A stretch of 64,000 nt of DNA from Nonomuraea roseoviolacea subsp. carminata (GTDB taxonomy: Bacteria > Actinomycetota > Actinomycetes > Streptosporangiales > Streptosporangiaceae). Under the pieces are notes generated by a model. That model worked only from the letters and a program-made list of their open reading frames with translations, searched no databases and had not been told where the DNA came from. The position numbers and the translations under genes are program-made. The DNA is taken from positions 4,546,001 through 4,610,000 of the forward strand of contig NZ_JAMZEC010000001.1 in NCBI RefSeq assembly GCF_024172185.1, read 5' to 3'. Position 1 is the first letter of the stretch. Each line of letters starts with the position of its first letter. This document shows positions 60,048-64,000 of this stretch, piece by piece.

Positions 60048-63000
60048 GTGTTGATCGAAGGAGACCCTCAGCGGCTCGGTCGTTACTGGCTGGCCGGGCG
60101 GCTCGGCGCCGGCGGCCAGGGAGTGGTGTATGAGGCATATGCCGAGGACGGCCGCCGGGTGGCGATCAAGGTGCTGTACGGCGATCAGGTGGCCCAGCTC
60201 GGCCGGGAGGCGGCGGCCGCCCAGCGGGTGGCCTCGTTCTGCACCGCGCCGATCATCGATGCCAAGCTGGAGGGTCCGCGTCCCTACATCGTCAGCGAGT
60301 ACGTGGAAGGCCCGAGCCTGCGCACGGCGGGCAGGATCTTCGCGGGTGACGATCTGCACCGCCTGGCCACCGCCATCGCGACGGCGCTGACCGCCATCCA
60401 CGACGCCGGGGTGATCCACCGCGACCTCAAGCCCGACAACGTGCTGCTGGGCCCGGACGGCCCCCGCGTGATCGACTTCGGCATCGCCAGGACCGCCGAG
60501 ATGTCGCTCACCACGACCGGCGTGGTGAGCGGCACGCCCACCTACATGGCCCCTGAGGTGTTCATCGGCCAGCGAGCGGACGCCTCGGCGGACGTGTTCG
60601 CCTGGGGAGCCGTCATCGTCTTCGCCGCCACCGGCCGTGATCCGTTCCACGCCGAGAACCTGGGAAGCGTCATGCACCAGGTGTTGTCGGCCACGCCCGA
60701 CCTGTCCGCACTGCCCAGCACGCTGCGCCGGTTGGTCTCCTCGGCATTGGCCAAGGAGCCGGCCCAGCGGCCGACCGCCCGCGAGCTGCTGCTGGCGCTG
60801 GTCAGCGGCGACGGTGACCTCGACACCGCCCGCCTGCTCGCCCAGGGCGGCCACCAGGCCGCCGGGATCGGCGCGCAGGGGCACGATCCCGCGCTCGGAA
60901 CGCTGGCCGAGCAGGCGTACACGATGCTCGATCCGGCCGAGCGCGAGCTGGTCCCCGAGGTGTTCCTGCGGCTGGTGACGGTGGACGAGGCGGGCGCGCT
61001 GTCGGCCCGGCATGCCGAGCTGGCCGAGCTCGTCGAGGGGCGGGCGCCGCACGAGGTGGCCGCCGTGCGCAGGATCCTCGCCGTGTTCGGCTACCTCCTG
61101 GCCAGGCAGGACGGTGGCGTACGGCTGGCCAGGCCGGCCCTGCCCCAGGCCTGGCCGCGGTACCGCCGGTGGATCGAGGCCAACCGCGACGGCCTGGCCG
61201 TACACCGGGAGATCCTCGCCGCGGCGCGACGCTGGGAGACGGCGGGACGCCGGGACGGCGACCTGTTCCAGGGCAGCACCCTGGACAACGCGTTGGAGTG
61301 GGCGGCCACCGCCCGCCGCGACATCACCCTGTCGCCCACCGAACGCGACTTCCTGTCCGCGGCGGCCACCCTGACCAGGCACAGGGCCAGGCGGGCCCGG
61401 CTGACCTCGCTGAGCCTGGGCGGGCTGCTGGTGATCGCGCTGGTGGCCGGCGGGCTGGCCGTACAGCAGAGCGCGGTGGCCGACGACCGGGCCGAGCAGA
61501 TCGCCGGGCAGCTGAGCAGGTCGGAGGCGGCCAGGCTCGCGGGGGTGGCGACCACGACCCGCGGGATCGACCCTCGCCAGGCGATGCTGGCGAGCCTGGC
61601 GGCCTGGCGGCTGGACCGCACGCCGGCCACCAGGGCGGCCCTGGTGGCCTCGCTTGCGCAGCGCGAGACGGCGATGTTCCGCGACCCGTCGACCGCGGGC
61701 GACACGGTACGCACACTCGGCGCCGACGGCCGGACGCTGATCAGCGCCGATTCCACCGCGACGCGCGCGTGGGACGTGCGCAACGGCCGGCTCCTGCGGA
61801 CACGCGGCTCCCGGCCGTCCGAACCGATGGACAGCGTGACGCTGAGCCCGTCGGGCAAGGTGCTGGTGACCGTGACGGCCAGGCGCGCATCCGCGGTGGA
61901 CCTCGTCAGCGGCAGGCCGATCAGCGACTACGTCTTCCCCACTGCCAAGGATTTCACGAACGAGTGGGTCGACGTGACGTTCGAGCGGGACGATTCCGTC
62001 CTGCTCCAGGAGGCTGACCGGCGTACCCGCTGGGACCTGCGAACCGGCGCCGCCAAGGCGCTCGGGCCCGCCCCCGCGGGCACATTCAGCCGGGACGGGG
62101 TCTGGCGGGCCGCACGGCGCGGTCGCCAGCTGGAGCTGACCAACCTGAGGACCGGGGCGAAGGACTTCATCGGCGACAAGGACGGCGCCGGCACTCAGGG
62201 CACCTGGAACGGTGGCGCGGCCGTGTTCGGCGCCGGCCTCGTCGCGACGGTGGCATCGCGGTCCATCCAGTTCTGGCGCAGGTCGGACACGCAACTGCTC
62301 ACCACGGTCCAGGTACGGGGGGAGTTTGATGAGGCGGCGCAGGGGGCCTTCGACGGAAGCACGTTCCGTTATCTGCTGGGCGACCAGGTCTTCTCGGTGG
62401 ACGTGGCCGACCTGACCACCGAGGACGACGATCACCTTGTGGGCACGGCGGCGCTGAGCGGCGACGGGCGGCTCGTGGTCCGCGACGGCGAGCTGTCGGC
62501 CGTCGACGGCAGGAAGATCGGCGCGGTGCCGGAGGCGGAGTACACGGTATTCAGCCCGGACTCCCGTTTCGTCGCCACGGTCGGGCCCGTGGTGCGGATC
62601 GTGGACACCGCCTCGGCCGCCGTCCAGGGCACGCTGCGCACGTCCGCCGTGCAGGTGGCCTTCTCTCCCGACGGCGCCAGGCTGGTCGTCGTCACCGAGA
62701 AGGGCGGGGTCGAGCTGTGGGACCGGCAGACCAGGCGGCGCATGTGGTCGGCCGAGGCGGGCGCGGCGAAGTACGCGGCCTTCTCCTCCGACGGGCGGAC
62801 GCTGGTGGTGGCGGGCGATCGCATTCACCTGCTGGAGACGGCCGCAGGCAAGGCGGTGGGGCCGGCGTTCGGCGGCGGCGGCAGGGACGCCGAGGGGGTG
62901 CGCGCGTATTTCACCCGCTCCGGCAAGGCGGTCGTGGTGCTCGACGCGCGGCGACGGATGACGGTCTGGGACGTGGCCACGCGCCGCAGGCTCGCCACCG

Positions 63001-63347
63001 CCCGTGGGTTCGGCGACCCCGCGGCCTACTCGCCGCGCGAGGACCTGCTCGCCAGCCTTCAAGTGGGGGGAAGGGTGCGGCTGGTCGACGTGATGTCGGG
63101 CACGGACCTGGGCGCGCTGCTCGACCAGGGCGGCGGGCAGGACCCGGAGATCGGGCAGCCGCTCGACGTGGCGTTCACCGGCGACGGGTCGGCGGTGCTG
63201 ACCGTGGACGGCAACGGCGCGGTCAGGCGGCACGCCGTGGGCGGGGAGGCGTTGGCGGCGGCGGTGTGCGCGAAGGCGGGCGGGCTGAGCGCGACCCAGT
63301 GGCGGGTGATCGCACCCATGCTGCCGTACAGAAAGGCGTGTCCCTAG
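60048..63347 (+). CDS. Membrane Ser/Thr protein kinase with WD40-like sensor
   Basis: 1099 residues from a GTG. Residues 10-265 are the kinase: LGAGGQGVVYEAY, AIKVL (Lys), VIHRDLKPDNVLL with the catalytic Asp, DFGIAR and APEV. A helical linker (residues 280-440), then one TM helix (LSLGGLLVIALVAGGLAVQ, about 459-477) and an extracytoplasmic region of about 600 residues with repeated strands ending in DG(R/S)-type turns (VTLSPSGKVL, VAFSPDGARLVVV, AAFSSDGRTLVVA) like WD40 propellers. It is a Hanks-type kinase typical of actinomycetes; targets unknown. Confidence 0.93.
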   Translation: MLIEGDPQRLGRYWLAGRLGAGGQGVVYEAYAEDGRRVAIKVLYGDQVAQLGREAAAAQRVASFCTAPIIDAKLEGPRPYIVSEYVEGPSLRTAGRIFAGDDLHRLATAIATALTAIHDAGVIHRDLKPDNVLLGPDGPRVIDFGIARTAEMSLTTTGVVSGTPTYMAPEVFIGQRADASADVFAWGAVIVFAATGRDPFHAENLGSVMHQVLSATPDLSALPSTLRRLVSSALAKEPAQRPTARELLLALVSGDGDLDTARLLAQGGHQAAGIGAQGHDPALGTLAEQAYTMLDPAERELVPEVFLRLVTVDEAGALSARHAELAELVEGRAPHEVAAVRRILAVFGYLLARQDGGVRLARPALPQAWPRYRRWIEANRDGLAVHREILAAARRWETAGRRDGDLFQGSTLDNALEWAATARRDITLSPTERDFLSAAATLTRHRARRARLTSLSLGGLLVIALVAGGLAVQQSAVADDRAEQIAGQLSRSEAARLAGVATTTRGIDPRQAMLASLAAWRLDRTPATRAALVASLAQRETAMFRDPSTAGDTVRTLGADGRTLISADSTATRAWDVRNGRLLRTRGSRPSEPMDSVTLSPSGKVLVTVTARRASAVDLVSGRPISDYVFPTAKDFTNEWVDVTFERDDSVLLQEADRRTRWDLRTGAAKALGPAPAGTFSRDGVWRAARRGRQLELTNLRTGAKDFIGDKDGAGTQGTWNGGAAVFGAGLVATVASRSIQFWRRSDTQLLTTVQVRGEFDEAAQGAFDGSTFRYLLGDQVFSVDVADLTTEDDDHLVGTAALSGDGRLVVRDGELSAVDGRKIGAVPEAEYTVFSPDSRFVATVGPVVRIVDTASAAVQGTLRTSAVQVAFSPDGARLVVVTEKGGVELWDRQTRRRMWSAEAGAAKYAAFSSDGRTLVVAGDRIHLLETAAGKAVGPAFGGGGRDAEGVRAYFTRSGKAVVVLDARRRMTVWDVATRRRLATARGFGDPAAYSPREDLLASLQVGGRVRLVDVMSGTDLGALLDQGGGQDPEIGQPLDVAFTGDGSAVLTVDGNGAVRRHAVGGEALAAAVCAKAGGLSATQWRVIAPMLPYRKACP

Positions 63348-63793
63348 ACGGCGACCGCGACGAAGCCCGTGCCGCGGTGGGTCGCGTCGGAGTAGGCGCG
63401 TTTGCGGCCCGATCGCAGGCTGAGCGGGAAATGATCTCCAAGAGTTCGGCAAGCGATCTTCGAACAGTCCGTCCGAGTTTGGGAATCGTGGAGCAGGTGC
63501 GCGGGGAGGCCCGGGGGGTGCGACACGGTGATCTGAATCGCGCGTTACGGGATGAGTGGTGGCCGATGCGTGGGGCTCGTCTGGGGGTTGGTGGACGTGA
63601 CGCCACTGGCCGAGGTGGCCGAGGTCGCGTCGGGAATCTGTGCCCTCTGCTTGCCGGGAGGCCGGGGTCGGGTGATTCGGGCTCGGGTGGTGCGCGGCGG
63701 CCAGGCGCGTGGCGTCGCCGTATTCACATGGCGCGGCCGCGCGGAGCCTGGCCGATACGCCCGAATCAGCGGTGATCCGGTTCCGCTTCGCCG
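63348..63793. other. Convergent intergenic region
   Basis: About 445 bp between convergent genes. No gene, repeat or strong hairpin is evident in it. Confidence 0.4.
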
Positions 63794-64000
63794 TCATCGG
63801 TGCAGGCCGTGTTCGACGACCCAGGCCGCGATCTGCACCCGTGACGTGAAGCCGAGCTTGGCCAGGATGTGCTCCACATGGCCCTCAGCCGTGCGCGTCG
63901 CGATCACCAGCGCGGTGGCGATCTCCTTGTTGCTCAGCCCCTGCGCGACCAGCTCGGCGATCTCCCTCTCCCTGCGCGTCAGCGGCCCGGACTCCGCCTC
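63794..64000 (-). CDS. LuxR-type response regulator, C-terminal HTH only
   Basis: The 3' end of a minus-strand gene that enters from the right edge. It reads PLTRREREIAELVAQGLSNK, then EIATALVIATRTAEGHVEHI and LAKLGFTSRVQIAAWV, a NarL/LuxR HTH, ending EHGLHR. The receiver or other N-terminal domain lies outside the window. Confidence 0.92.
   Translation of the reverse strand, partial: EAESGPLTRREREIAELVAQGLSNKEIATALVIATRTAEGHVEHILAKLGFTSRVQIAAWVVEHGLHR

Noticed and set aside
59649..63797. A 1382-codon minus-strand frame opposite the kinase gene
   Set aside because: It mirrors the WD40 kinase in the opposite phase and has no domain.

Overview
The window is high-GC DNA with frequent GTG starts, GTGA/ATGA gene overlaps and Streptomyces-like gene families. 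It most resembles a filamentous actinomycete, probably of the Streptosporangiaceae (Nonomuraea-like). That placement rests on gene content and codon usage only.

Layout. (1) About 1-9 kb is a defence island: a two-gene type III-like restriction-modification locus (mod-res), an uncharacterised protein with a PD-(D/Q)xK-like motif, and a protein with an Mrr-N/EVE-like start and a CBS pair that runs off the left edge. (2) About 9.6-19.4 kb is an actinobacterial integrative and conjugative element (AICE) of the pSAM2 type. It has a Nudix gene, two GntR repressors, an FtsK-like transfer ATPase, a Spd-like membrane protein, small conserved genes including a 40-residue CxxCxGxG protein, an HUH Rep, Xis and Int, plus a coupled pair of P-loop kinase genes as cargo. 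(3) 19.4-23.1 kb holds a translationally coupled lipoprotein/large helical protein/small helical protein trio and a HAD phosphatase. (4) 23.3-29.2 kb is bounded on the right by an intact tRNA-Arg(CCU) and on the left by a decayed copy of the 3' half of that tRNA plus its flank. It holds a tightly overlapping operon (Nudix-wHTH regulator, MTA/SAH-nucleosidase-like protein with an adaptor-like tail, four-TM protein) and a divergent wHTH/PD-(D/E)xK gene. No integrase lies inside. This is the best candidate for an undescribed conflict system.

(5) 29.4-49 kb is mostly chromosomal backbone: M15 peptidase, SAF-domain protein, MTA phosphorylase, MFS exporter, FmdB, K+/H+-type antiporter, 5-formyl-THF ligase, then the actinobacterial block galU-glp-moaC-mog-acetyltransferase-sepX/glpR and tRNA-Ala(CGC). 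It is interrupted at 35.8-38.3 kb by two duplicated small coiled-coil genes, degenerate DNA, hairpins and two families of tandem repeats. (6) 47-53.3 kb has several relics (amber-interrupted gene, MerR and IS5 fragments) among a TetR/amidohydrolase pair, two alpha/beta hydrolases and an HxlR regulator. (7) 53.4-59.7 kb is an alpha-galactoside utilisation operon: LacI regulator, GH36 galactosidase, sugar-binding lipoprotein and two permeases, with two matching operator-like sites. (8) 60-64 kb has a membrane Ser/Thr kinase with a WD40-like sensor and the end of a LuxR-type regulator.

How the parts fit. The 3' end of tRNA-Arg faces left, and everything to its left up to the window edge looks accessory. 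The tRNA relic at 23.3 kb suggests that elements piled up at this site. The right half is ordinary chromosome with local decay.
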